From Rutidosis leptorrhynchoides (taxonomy: Eukaryota; Streptophyta; Magnoliopsida; Asterales; Asteraceae), in NCBI RefSeq assembly GCF_046630445.1, contig NC_092342.1:81642001-81706000 (forward strand): 64,000 bases of DNA, written 5' to 3'. Below are positions 45,511 through 59,868 of this stretch, in pieces. The translations under genes were made by a program, and so were the position numbers. A model generated the notes under the pieces. It was not told where the DNA came from and did no database searches. It saw only the letters and a program-made list of their open reading frames with translations. Each line of letters opens with the position of its first letter. Positions within the stretch are counted from its first letter, which is position 1.

Positions 45511-47732
45511 AATATCCCTACACTTGAACGTTGCTTGTCCTCAAGCAATATATAACTTGAAATAAAATCACACTTCACTCGAATCACTTTTTTATTCTCA
45601 CACTTTATACATCAATGATTTTAATACGGCGGTATGAACAATGATAGTAACGATGTGGTTTACAGTCCCACATGACTATGAAAATTTAGATCCTTTAAGG
45701 AAATTGGATCTTTATGAAAATATTTGATCTTTTGAAAATTCATGCTAGCTTTTACCCTAGATAAGTTTTCCGATTTAACCCTTTATCAGTGTTGCAAAAT
45801 GTTTTTGTGGGTTGTGTGGGTTTCAGATTTTAAAATTTTAGCTCAAAACTTGCGGTTTTGTGTCACCCACTTGCTTACCTTGTGTTAGGAAAGCACACGT
45901 CCAATGTACTTGCTCCGTATATTACCTTTCGGTAAACTACTGCCCGGTTGTAAAGGAAAGCGTTTGAACAAGCAACTGTTAAGGCAATGTCTAATGACAT
46001 GCATTTGATTATGGTCCAAAAACGTGTCGGATGCAATTACTATCCTTTGTAGGAGAAATAGAAAAGATCACCCTATAATTTTTCGGTTTGGCACAAGGTC
46101 CTGTCTTCGACCATGCTATGCAACTACCGTTCTTACGGTTGACACCCGATTTGGTTCAGGTGACCTAATGAATTCTGATGAATTCTCAGGATTTTACGTT
46201 CAATGGTAATGAACGCATTGAAAATAGGTTTTCAGAAAACAAATCGGTTTTAATTTGATCAAAATATTTTCTCGTTCAAGCTCGAGTTTAGATATCATTG
46301 AATTCCATGAGTTTGTAATTCTCAATCTTTAAGGTCAATCTCAAGGATTGAGTAATATCAGGTTTAAATGCTGATTTTTAATCTTTAAGGAGATTATCCT
46401 TTCTGGGGGTCTGATTCATTAGTCTTATCAAGCTAATTTGCACGGCGCCCTCCCCATTTTACGAGACAGATCCTCTCATGGATAGGATAAGTCTGACCAC
46501 TTGGCGACCCTGTTTGATGCTAAGGTCCGTGGATTTCCAGCTGATTTTTGAGAAAACTTTTCAAGGTTTTTTGTAGACTCTACAACTGGTCTGGACGACA
46601 ACTTCCTGACCTAAATCAAGAAGCGCGTTTCTTTTTCTGAAGACTTTACTTCATTTTAATAATGGAATTGATTCATCGTGTAGATCCATATTTTCTTTAA
46701 TTTTAACAATTTAATGGGTAAAACAAATTTATACAGCCCAAAGCAAAAGTACCTGCAATAAACTTCGCACAAACATGTGATAACAGTTCATATATATTGA
46801 CAAATCTCCCCACACTTGGCTTTTTTCATGCGTCCTTTTTATTTCTAAAAAATAAATTCAAGCGTTTTAGTTGTTTCTCAATTTATGTCCTTATTTTAGG
46901 GTAACAATAATTTCGGTATTAACACCTAGTTTTATCGTTCATAAACATATTAAACAAGATTTGAATTCATTTAGTAAAAAAAATATTAAATTTTTCACAA
47001 AATTTAGAAAATAAGCCTAGTGTATAAACCCGAGAGAATTTATAACTCCTCCCCACACTTGAGATCATGCAATGCCCTCATTTGCAATGAAATCAGACTA
47101 AATTAAATTCACGAGGGTAATTAGAATGGAAAGGAAGTTAAAACCTCTTTAGCTAAAAAGCCGTAACTTGCGAAATTTGTTTAATCTGTTGAAGTTGATT
47201 CGACCGTCATCCTAAAATTTCCGTCATCTTTTCACATGTTTCGTCAAAAATTGGTTGCTTTTGCTGAACTTAATACTAGTATTTGAAAATGCGTCTTTTA
47301 CCCTTACATAATATAAACTACAAACATATATACATATTTTTGAAGTTTGGTATATTACCTCACATTCATATAATATTTTTGGCATACTTTAGATCAATAA
47401 TATTAAAATAATGATAACAAAATTTTTCGCCCCGTCCTTGGGTAAAGCAATTTCGGTTCAACGACCTAGTGTTTAACTCACGATAAATTTTTAGAAATTA
47501 TTTTTTTAAACTTAATGAAATAAAGTAAATTTTGTTTTTAAATTCACACAAAACTTAAATTTAAAAAGCATATTAATTTCATACAAAACTTAAAAAAAAA
47601 AAAAAAAAATTCAGAATGGAGGGAGAAGACTAGTTCTTTAGTGTCTGCTAGGGAAAGACCAATCGGGCTCCACTCTTGAAATATTTTGAAACGTTTTAAG
47701 AAGGCGAGTGGTTAGCTAAAATTACCCTGTAT
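45511..47732 (-). other. Athila2 3' non-coding region
   Basis: No coding. It is collinear with Athila1 but joins directly the sequences that in Athila1 flank the env-position module (junction near 47370) and the zinc-knuckle ORF. It carries three CAAGTGTGGGGA-type repeats (46806-46819, 47047-47062 and, next to the LTR, 45513-45528, which is the polypurine tract) and two ACCGAAATT motifs (about 46905-46940, 47436-47475). Confidence 0.65.
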
Positions 47733-48304
47733 TCATTTGTCCTTAGGGTAGAATGTGATGTCATCTCTTTCAGTGTTGTTGAACCCTTCATAATAGAATT
47801 TAAGTCTATGACCATTCACATTAAAAGTACCACCATTCTTGCCATATAACTTTACGTATCCAGCTGGAAATGCGTGTTTTACTTCATACGGTCCCGTCCA
47901 TCGGGACTTAAGTTTCCCAGGTGAAAACTTAAAACGTGATTCAAAAACTAGAACTTTGTCCCCTGGTTCAAATGTTTTCTTCTCTTTTAAGCGAGCATCG
48001 TGCCATTTCTTAGTTTTCTCTTTGTAAGATCTCGAGTTTTCATATGCTTGAAGTCTTAGCTCGTCTAATTCATGCAATTGTAAGAATCGATTTTCTCCGG
48101 CTTCCACAAGGTCTGTATTACATTTTTTAGTGCCCAATACGCCTTGTGTTCAACCTCGACAGGTAGATGACACGCCTTACCATATATTAATCGGAAAGGA
48201 GTAGTACCGATGCGTGTTTTGAATGCGGTTCTAAATGCCCACAGCGCATCATCTAGCTTTCGATGCCAGATTTTTGAATTATTCTTAACCGTTCTTTCTA
48301 AAAT
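47733..48304 (-). pseudogene. Athila2 integrase C-terminal part
   Basis: Reads on from the TGA at 48305 through WAFRTAF and [17 protein letters not shown] one-base loss in an A run near 48126 moves the rest into the open frame 47733-48137, which carries the integrase tail (KSRWTGPYEVK, VNGHRLK). It matches the end of Athila1 gag-pol. Confidence 0.8.
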
Positions 48305-51300
48305 TCATTTAAGGCCTCGATTTGTGTTTTCAACTTGGCCACTCGTTTGAGGGTGGTAAGAAGTTGAGAAACGATGATTAACTCCGTACTTTTTAAGTAC
48401 TTTCTCGAGTAATTGATTTGTAAAATGAGTTCTACGATCACTAATTAATGCTTTTGGAATCCCGAAACGTGAGAAAAGGTTTTTAAGAAAGCTGACAACA
48501 ACTCGAGCATCGTTAGTGGGTAGGGCTTTTGCTTCAGCCCATTTAGAAACGTAATCGACTGCTACGAGAATGTATTTACATTTGTTAGAAGCGGGGAATG
48601 GACCCATGAAGTCAATACCCCAAATGTCAAATACTTCGCATACTAGGATGCTTTGTTGTGTCATTTCATCTCTCTTGGAGATATTTCCAGATCTTTGACA
48701 AGCATCACAGGTTTTCACCATGTTGTGTGCATCTTTGAAAATTGTAGGCCAGTAAAATCCTGAGTCAAAGACCTTCTTAGCTGTATAGCTTGGTCCGAAA
48801 TGTCCACCAGCCGGTCCTTCATGACAGTGCTCTAGAATTTGTTGCGATTCTTTGCCATATACACATCGACGAATAACTTGATCTGCTCCTATACGAAAGA
48901 GATTAGGGCTTTCCCAGAAGTAAAACTTCAGATCAGCGAAAAATTTCTTCTTTTGCTGGTAAGTTTGATTTTTAACAAGAATTCCTGCGGCTAGATAATT
49001 TGCAAAGTCCGCAAACCATGGAATTTCTTCTTCCATTTCAATTTCCATAAGGAACTCGTCTGGAAAAGTATCGTGAATAACAGATTCATCGAGTGTTTCT
49101 AAGTTAGGATTTTTAAGACGGGACAAGTGATCCGCAGCGAGATTTTCAGCACCCTTTTTATCCTTGATTTCAATGTCGAATTCTTGTAGGAGAAGAATCC
49201 AACGAATGAGTCTAGGTTTAGCATCTTGCTTTTTGAATAAGTACTTTAGGGCTGAATGACCGGTATAAACAATTGTTTTAGATAACACTAGGTAAGATCT
49301 AAACTTATCGAAAGCAAAAACTACAGCAAGAAGCTCCTTCTCAGTAGTTGTGTAATTTAACTGAGCTCTTGTAAGTGTTTTACTTGCATAGTAGATTGGT
49401 TGAAATTTGTTATCTTGACGTTGACCTAAAACAGCTCCCAGCGCAAAATCACTAGCATCACACATTAGCTCGAAAGGTTTGGACCAGTCGGGTGATACCA
49501 TAATGGGTGCATTCGTAAGTTTCTCTTTCAGAATGGAGAAAGCATTTAGACATTCTTCGTTAAAATCGAATGTAATGTCTTTCTCAAGAAGTTTTGTCAT
49601 GGGTCGAGCGATTTTGGAAAAGTCCTTTATGAATCGTCGATAGAATCTCGCATGACCAAGGAAACTACGAATTCCTTTAACATTGGTTGGAGGAGGAAGT
49701 TTTGAAATAATGTCGATCTTAGCTTTGTCTACTTCCATTCCAGCTCGAGAAATCTTGTGTCCTAAAACAATGCCTTCCTTCACCATGAAGTGGCATTTCT
49801 CCCAGTTTAAAACAAGATTTGATTCTTCACAACGAATTAGCATTCGTTCAAGGTTTGAGAGACATGAGTTGAAGGAGTCTCCAAAAACAGAGAAATCATC
49901 CATAAAGACTTCTATACTTTCTTCAATCATGTCATGAAAAATTTCCATCATACACCTTTGGAAGGTGCCTGGTGCATTGCCTAATCTGAATGGCATTTGT
50001 CGGTAGGCAAAAGTACCAAATGGACAAGTAAATGTGGTCTTGTCTTGGTCTTTTGGATCAATTAGAATTTGAAAATAACCGGAGAATCCATCAAGGAAAC
50101 AGTAGTAATCTTTTCCCGCCAAACGTTCTAGCATTTGGTCGATAAATGATAGCGGGAAATGATCTTTCCTTGTAGCGTCGTTTAGACGACGATAGTCTAT
50201 ACAGACTCTCCACCCAGTGACTGTTCTTGTAGGAACGAGTTCGTCTTTATCATTTAGAATAACAGTCGTTCCTCCTTTCTTAGGTACTACTTGCACAGGA
50301 CTAACCCACGGGCTATCGGATATAGGGTAAATTAACCCGGCATCAAGTAATTTGATGATCTCCTTTTTGACAACTTCTTTTATGTTAGGGTTTAACCTCT
50401 GTTGCCTTTGTACCACGGGTTTAAAATCTTCTTTCATTAGGATTTTGTGAGTACAATAAGCAGGGTTAATCCCAGGAATATCAGTTGTTTTCCAGGCAAT
50501 TGCCTTTTTGTGGGTTTTTAAAACAGACATTAACCTACCCTTTTCGTCATCGGAAAGTTTTGATGAAATTATGATGGGTAATTGTGACGTTCCTTGGAGA
50601 TAAGCATACTCCAAATGTTCCGGGAGTTCTTTAAGTTCCAAGGTGGGTGGTTTTTCCAAGGAAGATTTTATCCGGAACCTATTACCATCGGTAATTTCTT
50701 CAAAAGGTTCATCTTCCCCGAGAATTTCTTCTTTTACGTATTCTTCATCAGTGAATACCTTCAACAGCTTGTCTAACTCCATATCGACATCAAAATCTTC
50801 ACCTTCACCTATCGGGGTGAACTCTGAGGTGTCAATATTTAATAGTTCTTGTAGTTCTTCCTCAATACAACAATCAACAATGTCTATTTGGAAACATTCG
50901 TCATCAGGAGACATAGGGTGTTTCATAGCCTTATCTATGTTCAATATAATTCTATCCTCCCCCACACCTAAGCTGAGATTTTTCTCTTTTACGCGCACAA
51001 TTGCATCTGCAATATTTAGAAAGGGACGCCCTAGAATTAGGGGAACCTTACTATCTTCTTCCATTTCAAGAACAACAAAATCAGCAGGAAAGATTAAGTG
51101 ATTTACTTTAACTGGTAGGTTTTCAGCAATGCCAATAGGATAGTTGTAAGTTCTATCAGCTAATCGTATACACATCCTGGTTGGTTTTAAATCACCTAAG
51201 TTCAATTTTAAGTACAAAGAGTGAGGCATAAGGTTAATGCTCGCTCCTAAATCAGCTAATGCATCATACATTACTGAATCTCCCATTAGACAAGAAATGA

Positions 51301-51334
51301 TGAAACTTCCAGGATCTCCAAGTTTTGGTGGCAA
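48305..51334 (-). pseudogene. Athila2 protease-RT-RNase H-integrase, 1009 aa open stretch
   Basis: Protease D28 in DLGAS; RT FMDD at 477-480; integrase triad D908, D966, E1002. The stretch ends at a TGA (48305-48307) just after the integrase glutamate, where Athila1 reads on. Several conserved residues are changed: [10 protein letters not shown] where Athila1 has [16 protein letters not shown] for TDHSAL in RNase H, and SDRRTHF for SDRGTHF. These, with the breaks on both sides, mark a dead copy even though the frame is long. Confidence 0.85.
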
Positions 51335-52249
51335 ATTTTGCTTTTGTAAAATTGCCGATCATTCCTCATTAAGGAATGTGGTTGAAACTTCTGCATATTT
51401 TCCTTTGTCAGCTATGAGATCTTTGATAAATCTTCCATAATTCGGCATACCCCAAAGAACATCTACAAGCGGTACATTTATACAAATTTGCTTAATCATG
51501 TCAGCAAATTTGTTGTTTTGTGCTTGTAATTTATCTTTCTTCAAACGTTGCGGATATGGAATTGGAGGTTTGTATACCTTCAACGGTGGTTGATTTTGAG
51601 TTTTAGGTGCACTTGTGGTTGGCATCGTATTTTCTTCCACCACGGGTTCATTGTCTTTTGAAACAGGAATAGGAGCATGAGGGTTTGGAAGATCGGGGTT
51701 AATGGTTAATCCACTTTTCGTAGTTATGGAATTAACTTGTGAAAAATTACTTGAATTTTGAGTTTCCTTGCCCTCCGGGTTTGGTTGCGTGTTGGATGGT
51801 AAAGTTCCCGATTGCCTTTCAGCAAGCAATTGGGACATTCTTCCCATATCTCTTTCAAGGTTTTGAATTGACGCTTGATGATTCATTTGCACTTGCTCGT
51901 TTCCCGTTTGGACTTGATGTAATTGTCTCTTCACTTGCTCATTTGTTTCTGATTGACTTTTGACAAAATTCATCATAACTTCTTCAAAGTTAGATTTCTT
52001 CTCTACTGGTTGCGTGTTATGATTTTGTTGTTGATACGGTAATTGAGGTAACGGTTGTTGGTGTAAATTTTGTTGAGGTGGAAATGGAGGTTGGTTTCTA
52101 TTGAAAAAGCCAGGTGGTCCATTTCTTTGAAAAGCAAAATTCTTCGGGTTTTGATATCCTGGGTTTGCAGGTTGATAATTAGAATTCCCTCCTTGAAAAT
52201 TACCTTGTCTTTGATTGGCCATAAAATTAACTTGTGCTACTGAGTTCAT
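51335..52249 (-). pseudogene. Athila2 gag C-terminus / pre-protease region
   Basis: Open frame 51359-52249 (296 codons), rich in Asn, Gln and Pro, continues gag after the frameshift. It ends at a TGA (51359-51361) where Athila1 has Cys (TGT); the same frame then reads on into protease. So one nonsense change separates it from pol. Confidence 0.8.
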
Positions 52250-53322
52250 TGCCGATCATTGATATCACAATCTTTCGTGAAATGTGGCTGTCCACAGATT
52301 TCACATCCTACTTGCAATGCTAAAACTGTTGAATTTAGTTTCTCTATTTCTCTTCCAAACTTTTTGAATTGATTCGACAGTGAAGCTATGGTTGTGTTGT
52401 TGTCTTCATTTTCTTCAAGGTTTGCCACCGTCCTTCTAGGTTGTTGATCTCTAGACGGTGTCCATTCAAAAGTATGAACTGACATGTCTTCTAACATGTC
52501 ATACGCTTGATTTGGTGATTTGTACATAAATACTCTTCCAGCGGAGGAATCTAATATACCATGAGTATGTTCATCAATACCACGATAAAAAGTTTGTACT
52601 ATTTGCCCTTTTTGTAATCCGTGTTGCGGACAGTTTTGTAACATTCTTTTTAATCTTTCCCATGCATCATAAAGAGTTTCATCCGACTTTTGTTTAAAAG
52701 TGGTGATTTCAGTTCTAAATCTTTCGGCTTTTGCCGGTGGGAAAAATCGGGTAATGAATTTATCTCTTAATTCGTTGAAAGTTGTGATAGAATCAGGTTT
52801 TGATGCTTTCAACCATGCTTTTGCGTCTCCGATTAACGAGTATGGAAAAGTTCTTAACTTAAATGCATCTGAAAAAACATCTTTGTTTTTATACAGTTCA
52901 CATAAATCTTCAAAAGCTTCTAGATGTTCTATCGGATTATTATTAAGTCTTCCGTCGAATTGGTTCTCACGTACCATGTGCATAAACTGCCCCTTGACTT
53001 CCCAGTTTTCAGCCTCAATTTCAGGTCTTCTTATAGGTGCAAGAGCGAGAGGGGGAGCAGTTTGTCTGGTATTCCACATTGGTAGATCATTTGGATCAGG
53101 TGTTACTTCAGCCATTTCTTCTTTAATGACGATGGTTTCAGGTTCAGTTTTGATTTCTGGTTGACCACTAATGTTTCCTACTTGTTTTTTGATATTTTTC
53201 GGTGTTTTCGGTTTACTAGTACTACCTAATTTTTTTTATTTTTCCTGTTTTAATCTTTTGATCAAGCCTCTTTCAGGTTCTGGATTAAGTGCAACGAGTT
53301 TAGGATTTCCTGAATGGGTCAT
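52246..53322 (-). pseudogene. Athila2 gag (N-terminal and capsid part)
   Basis: The likely original start is the ATG at 53322-53320; an in-frame TAA at 53238-53236 now blocks it after 28 codons. The open frame from 53115 carries the retrotransposon gag domain (phrases VKGQFMHMV, DAKAWL, QNCPQHGL) and ends in a zinc-knuckle-like CEICGQPHFTKDC, as in Athila1. A one-base loss near 52248 shifts the frame so that translation stops at once. It is closely related to Athila1 gag in arrangement but cannot be made in full. Confidence 0.85.
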
Positions 53323-53630
53323 ACAATTACTAAATTGTATGTAGTCTTGAAGGATTTATTCACTAAGTGTACAAACATTGAACTTTCTTGAAAATGAATT
53401 TCCACGAGAGGATCGAATAACATAAAAACAATGATAAAAACCTTTAAACAAACAGATTTTCCTTCTGATTTTGCCCACGTTTCGAATAGCCAAAAGATGC
53501 AGCAGAGGGGCAGGATTCGTTTGGTCCCAATATAATTGGGTACTGTTTGGCTCCAATAACCCAGTCCACGTACAAATCCAACTGCTACTACGAATCAGAA
53601 AAATTATCTATTTATTTAACTGCCAACTTT

Positions 53631-53647
53631 CCCCGGCGGCGGCGCCA
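53631..53647 (-). other. Athila2 primer binding site (tRNA-Asp type)
   Basis: On the minus strand TGGCGCCGCCGCCGGGG, seven bases inside the 5' LTR. It is the same site as in Athila1 with a further change (GCTG to GCCG). Confidence 0.85.
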
Positions 53648-53653
53648 AAAAGT

Positions 53654-55788
53654 TGATGTGCGTGATCGTGTCCTTTTATTTTGAACGGATTTGGATTGAA
53701 TTTATTACACGAATTGGTTGTGATTATATGGCGTTTTTATGATTTCGGATTGATTTCACACATATAGGCAACTAGTCCCATTCGTATAGTAATATTTTAT
53801 TTGGTAAATCCGGTTCGTTCCACAGGGAAATGGAGTTTTCAAGATTTTTAATTGCTAAAAGTTAAACTATTTAAAAGGGAGGTTTTGGATTATGCTTTAC
53901 CACTTAATTGAACGAAATTTAAATTTAACTAAAACGAAATAACTAAATTAACGAAAGTAAAAATACAATTTATACTAATTTGACAAAATAGAAGAAATAA
54001 GGTTTTTCATGGCAATATAGCAAAATAGTAAAAAGTAATTAAAATTTACTATATGGTAAAAATTAATATGGTAAAAAGTAACTAAAATTTATCTACGTAG
54101 TAAAAAGTGAAATTGATGAGATTTAAAATAAAGTAAAGTAGTGGCTACTAAAATATGTCCCCTCTGGATTATGGATTGTTTTTATGTTCGATTACGATGT
54201 TTTAATATATATCCTTATATTTTATCTTTCGATTTATAAAGATTTAATTAACTAAAATTAAATCTAACTTTCGTTAGATCTCGTTTTAGCGAATTAAATT
54301 ATACCACGACTATTCAAATTGAGATTTAATCCGGTTTTAACTTTCGCTAATACCAAAATTATAACGGTCTTCCCTTTTTATAATTACACGATTATATAAA
54401 CTATAATATTACCCAAATCACCGAATCACACTTCTAAATTGTTGTCAATAATTTGTCCATATGTCCGTCTAGATCACCGAGGTGTTGAAGCATAATTTAT
54501 ATAAATTTAATGCACTTTTGCTTATTAATTTGATAAATTATGTGATAGGGGTGAAAATATCTAATTATATAACAATGGGTCGGTGATTAAACTCAATGTT
54601 AAAAATAGTCAAAGTTACACCATAATATTATAAATGGTTCAATCCATTTGTCCAGAGGTTCTACATTTTAGTCACCACTGTGGGTTTTTAGTTGGACATT
54701 ATAACGGCGTAAAAATATAAATTATATAAAGTGGACATGGGTACAATAATAATAATAATAAACGATTACAATAATGAAAATAAATAACGATAATAATAAT
54801 AACTACGATAACAATAAAAATAACAACAATAATAATAATAATAACAATAGTAATAACAACGATAATAACGATACTCAAATATAATAACAAAGTTGGAACG
54901 TGAAAACTTACAGCGAGTTGGAATGGTAGAAAAGCAGTACTACAACATCCGTAAACTTGAATTATACCACAAACTACTACTACTTAAATAAAATATTAAA
55001 TACTATAATCTAATATGAAAATGAAAAGTGAATTGAAAAAGAAAAGAAATTTGATCGAATGCTATTGATGAAGTAGTATTGTGTTTCTTTCTTGATTTCT
55101 TCCGTTCAATTTATAGGCAAATTATATTACTATTTGAAGTTTGAAAATTAGCTAGCATTATTGAAATTGGAATCTTTGTTGTCTGTGAAGTTGAAACTTG
55201 CTCCGTAATTATAGGCCACTTGCATCACTATTGTATAGTTGATTTGTGAAAATTGATTGAAAGTTGAATAAATGGCCACTTGCATCACTTGATCGATTGT
55301 ATTATCTTGTTGATTGTTAGATTCATATATAATAATATTATTATAATATTATTATTATTATATTATTATTATTATTATTAATTATATATATTATATTATA
55401 TTCTTGTGCATAGTTGACTTGTAATTTTTGCTCCATTGAGTTGTACGTTGATAGTTGGTTCATGTCTCGGTTCCGGATTTTCGAACACCTTTTCGTATGC
55501 TTAGATATCTTGTACTTTGCGTTCTGCGGCTTGTACTTTTGTCAATTTTTAGCCGTTATTCAACGATAAATTAAACCACTTGGAGTGTAACTTGTACGTT
55601 TGAGCATTTTGGACGTTTTTGTCTTTCAAATCTTCGTTTTTCTCTTTAAATCTTCATTTTTGAGCAATTTGCGTCTTTCGTCTTCGCACTTATTTATTTA
55701 AACAATTACAACTAAAAATAAGGAAATTACAATTAAAAACATTACATAATGGAATGATATTGCGTCTAAATATATGTTCGTTTGGAGC

Positions 55789-55795
<7 letters not shown>
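53654..55795 (-). repeat. Athila2 5' LTR
   Basis: 2142 bp. Its outer end reads TAATATTGCT on the minus strand, where the other copy reads TGATATTGCT: the terminal dinucleotide is changed by one transition. It contains the matching trinucleotide repeat (54747-54875). Confidence 0.85.

Positions 55796-55879
<84 letters not shown>
55796..55879. repeat. TA microsatellite at the Athila2 junction
   Basis: About 42 TA units, including the target duplication TATAT. It continues the chromovirus LTR after the Athila2 insertion. A G12 run follows at 55918-55929. Confidence 0.9.
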
Positions 55880-55880
<1 letters not shown>

Positions 55881-57885
55881 CAAATATATAGATAATAATT
55901 CGGCTAATAAAAAAGAGGGGGGGGGGGGGAAGAACTTGATTCTTAAGCAAACTAATCCCAGTCTAATACTAATACCCCTCCTTGATCTTCAAGTAATTCT
56001 AATGGGATTAGGATTTCCAAAATCTCTATAAATAGCTTCATGTTATTCCTTAATTGCACCACAAAAATAAATCACAAATTTCTTTCCTTGTATTTTTGCA
56101 ATTGTCGACAGCCTTCCAACCCTTTTCCTCTCTTTTTAGTCGACTAATATATGCAGCAAATCATCCCCATCACAGCTTTTTCTGTTGACCCAAAACAACC
56201 CTTCCAAACTACACCTTAGTCGACATCCAAACCCATCCATCACAGCCTCAACAGCCTGCAATTCGTGACCTTCTACAGCCCTTCCTGCCTTCTATTTCTG
56301 CTGTAAAAATCGCCACCTTAACAGCCTTTTTATTCGACATCTTGCTCTTGTTTTCCTGCTGCAAGTCGCCACATCAAACAGCCTTCAAAGTCAAACCATT
56401 GTTGCTGCATAGTTGCTGCTATTTCGCTGTTTCAGTCGAGCCAAATCAGACCCAAAGAACCTTTGTTTGAGTCGTGTTTTCTTGTTGTTCCTGAGTGATC
56501 AAAACAGCCCCACAAGTGCCCATTATTACTGCGTTTTTTCCTGATATCATGCTGTTGCTGTCGAGCCAAAACAGTCCAAGAAACCCATCTGTTTGGGTTA
56601 AATTTTGCTGTTGGTTGTTGTTTTCTGTTGCAGCCCATAATTATCATCTTGTTCTTAGTCTTTATCTTCTTAAGGTATACTAAAAACCCTAGCTCAAACT
56701 TTCTTTTAATCTATTACTTTTAAGTTGTTTACAAGTATTAATGTTATAAGTATTCTGTTTATGATTATAAGAACAAGAAGATGAATAATAGTTAAAGATT
56801 TTGAACATGAATATGTATTTAAGATTGTTAAGTTGAATATAGAATTGTTAATGTGTATGATAAATAATTTGTTAATGATTATTGAATAAGGTAAAAGTAT
56901 TATAAAAGATAAGATTAAGATTTGTTAAATTTAAAGTTATGGCTAATAGGATTATAATAATGAATAAGTCATGAAATTAGTTATTGGTTAATGATTAAGG
57001 TTAAAAGTATGATTATAAGAATATGATTATGATATAGAGTATGAATAAATTGATAAGGTTAAAGATTATGATTTTATGTGTTATTGATTAATGAGTTAAA
57101 TGATGATTAATAAGTTACTAGGTTATGAATAATTATTAAGATTATGATTATTAGTAATAAGATTATGTTTGTCAAATTAAAAGTATTAGATTAAGTTATG
57201 AACTAGTAATAAAATTTAGTACGAATATAAGTTGATCATGATTGTTATTATAAAGTTAATTAAAATAGATAAAAGTTTATAGATATGAGGAACATGATTA
57301 TAATAAAAGATTATGATTTTATGTGATGAGTAATGTTATTAGGTTATGATTATGAATAAAAGTTATGATTTTATGTGCATGAGTTTGATTAATAGGTAAT
57401 AATGATAATGATATACATGCATGCATGCATGCTTACGTACGTATGTACATGTATACATTGTAGATATATGTGTGTGTGTGTATATGCAAATATATACGTA
57501 CGTGTATATGTATGTATATGTACGTGTGTACGTATGTATGAGTGTGTATATGTATCATGTATATATATATTATAAGAGATTACAAAGATGATAAGTAGTA
57601 TTATGTATATATATATATATATATATATATGTATCATCTTTATACTAACGTATATGTAACACATACATAAAATATATACATATATATCATATAGCTATAA
57701 ACACATATATGTATGATAATAATAATAATAAAGAATATATATGTATGTATCATATAGGTGTATTTATATATAACACATATAATGATAAGATTACATAATG
57801 GTTGATTAACTAGATAATAATACTATTATTATAACTTATAAACTTATCTATATAGTAACACTTAATTACACTAAGTATATTATCA

Positions 57886-58182
<297 letters not shown>

Positions 58183-59420
58183 TAAGTACATCAATAATCT
58201 GTTATGTGTATACACCTATAACGTGAAGGTTATAATTAAAGATAACGTACAAAGACTACAAACATCACCGCTACTTGTGGCCTAGGGTGATCCTTGTTGC
58301 CTTATGGGAACCGCTTGTGGATTTCGAATGCCATGACTTAGATTCTGGTCAAGAATCCTGGGCGCCCGGTAACAACAGATCATTCGAGTGACTTGCATGA
58401 TAGCAACGAAGTTTGGGCTAGATTGTACAACATCTTTATTTAGAATTATAAGCCGAACTTCTTAAACTAGAAGCTTACTATAAGTGGAAGCTTTCCATAA
58501 ATAGTAGGTTTCCAAAAATAGAAACTTTTGAGAATAGGAACTTTTTTCGAAAACCCTCACTGTTAATATAGTTTGCTATATTAATAAACTAACTTTATGT
58601 CTGTAAGACATTAACTAATCAAAGGTTATATCTCTAGGTTGAGATCTCCGATTACATACTCCGTTCATACTACTTGCGTGGAATTTCTTACTTGCTACTA
58701 AGGTGAACTTCATAGCCCCACTTTTTAACTTTATTTATTACTTATTTTACAACTTTTGGGGTGAGACACATGCTGGCTTTTAAATGATTTAAAATTTAGA
58801 CACAAGTACCTAAACTATTTGATATGCAACTTCGTGAGACTTTTGTTAACTTGTATTGATTATATCTTTACATGCAAATTCCCGCCATAATATCGTTAAT
58901 TGCTGGAATTGAAATATTGCAAGCTTAATTATTGTGAGTAGGCCTATTGAGAGTGACGTCTCTACCCATTGGCGTGATCGTCAAGGGGGTACATAATAAT
59001 GATTGCCGACACCCGTACAGTGTCAGGGGTTAATGTTTAGTTCGATATTATAATTCATGGCATATTGAATATTTTGATGTTTTGAACTAAATCTTGTGGT
59101 CTAAAACTTATTATGATTGTTACACCTATGATGTTCACCCAACCATTATGTTGACGTTTTAAGCAAGTTTGTCTCAGGTGAAGATTAGCTTGTGTGCTGC
59201 CCTATGATGCTTAGTTAGCTATTGCATTGGAGTCCACATATTAGACTTATCATTTGTTATTTACATATGAATTTCATTATGTAAAACATTATTATGTTTC
59301 CGCTGCAAATTCAAATTTTGTTATAAAACGTCCCATTTAGAGTCGTTCTCGTTTATATATACTTGTGTTGTGATATTGTGAAGTCATATTTCCCCGGCCC
59401 TATTTGGGGGTATGACAGAG

Positions 59421-59432
59421 TGGTATCAGAGC
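59421..59432 (+). other. Chromovirus primer binding site (tRNA-Met type)
   Basis: TGGTATCAGAGC, three bases after the LTR end; complementary to the 3' end of initiator tRNA-Met, the common primer for Del/Tekay elements. Confidence 0.9.
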
Positions 59433-59868
59433 TAGGTTGTTATAGAGAACCAGAATTGCATTTTAAGTGTGCCTTATGTGCTAGTTAGGGTTCTTTAGCA
59501 ATCTTTAGGACTATAACCTTTCCTGGCTTAGTTTAAGTGTCTTTCTTACTTGTCTGTATTCTTGCCTTAGTTTAAAGTGCGATCTTCATTTCTATGCTTG
59601 CCTTACTATGCTCTCCTTATATCTTTACCGTCATACCGTGCCTTAGAATCTAGTTAGTACTCCTTCTCTAGGATGTCTAGTCATCACCCAGTCATCATTT
59701 CGGGCACCGAAGGATCCGACACTGAAGGATCTATCCGCACACCCAATTACTCACTTGATTCACCATCATTATCACTAACTAACCCATACTACCTTTTCTT
59801 ATCCATTGGTGTTGCTAACTAGTGCAACATAACTCTTCAACTAATACTGTTTTGTGTATTGAAGATCA

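Larger units (their letters stand above)
43390..55795 (-). mobile_element. Athila2: Athila-type gypsy retrotransposon, defective
   Basis: 12,406 bp on the minus strand, inserted in a TA run of the chromovirus LTR with flanks TATAT on both sides (43385-43389, 55796-55800). LTRs are 2121 and 2142 bp and differ at several sites plus a 31 bp indel, so it is older than Athila1. It has the tRNA-Asp primer site and a gag-pol with at least three nonsense codons and two frameshifts. Only 2.2 kb separates pol from the 3' LTR, against 5.9 kb in Athila1, because both extra ORFs are absent. Confidence 0.9.

Noticed and set aside
56100..56680. Cys/Leu-rich open frames (also at 63476-63914) as a captured gene
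   Set aside because: The frames in the two LTR copies are broken at different places and the words CAGCC/TGCTG repeat in all frames; it reads as LTR sequence, not a protein.
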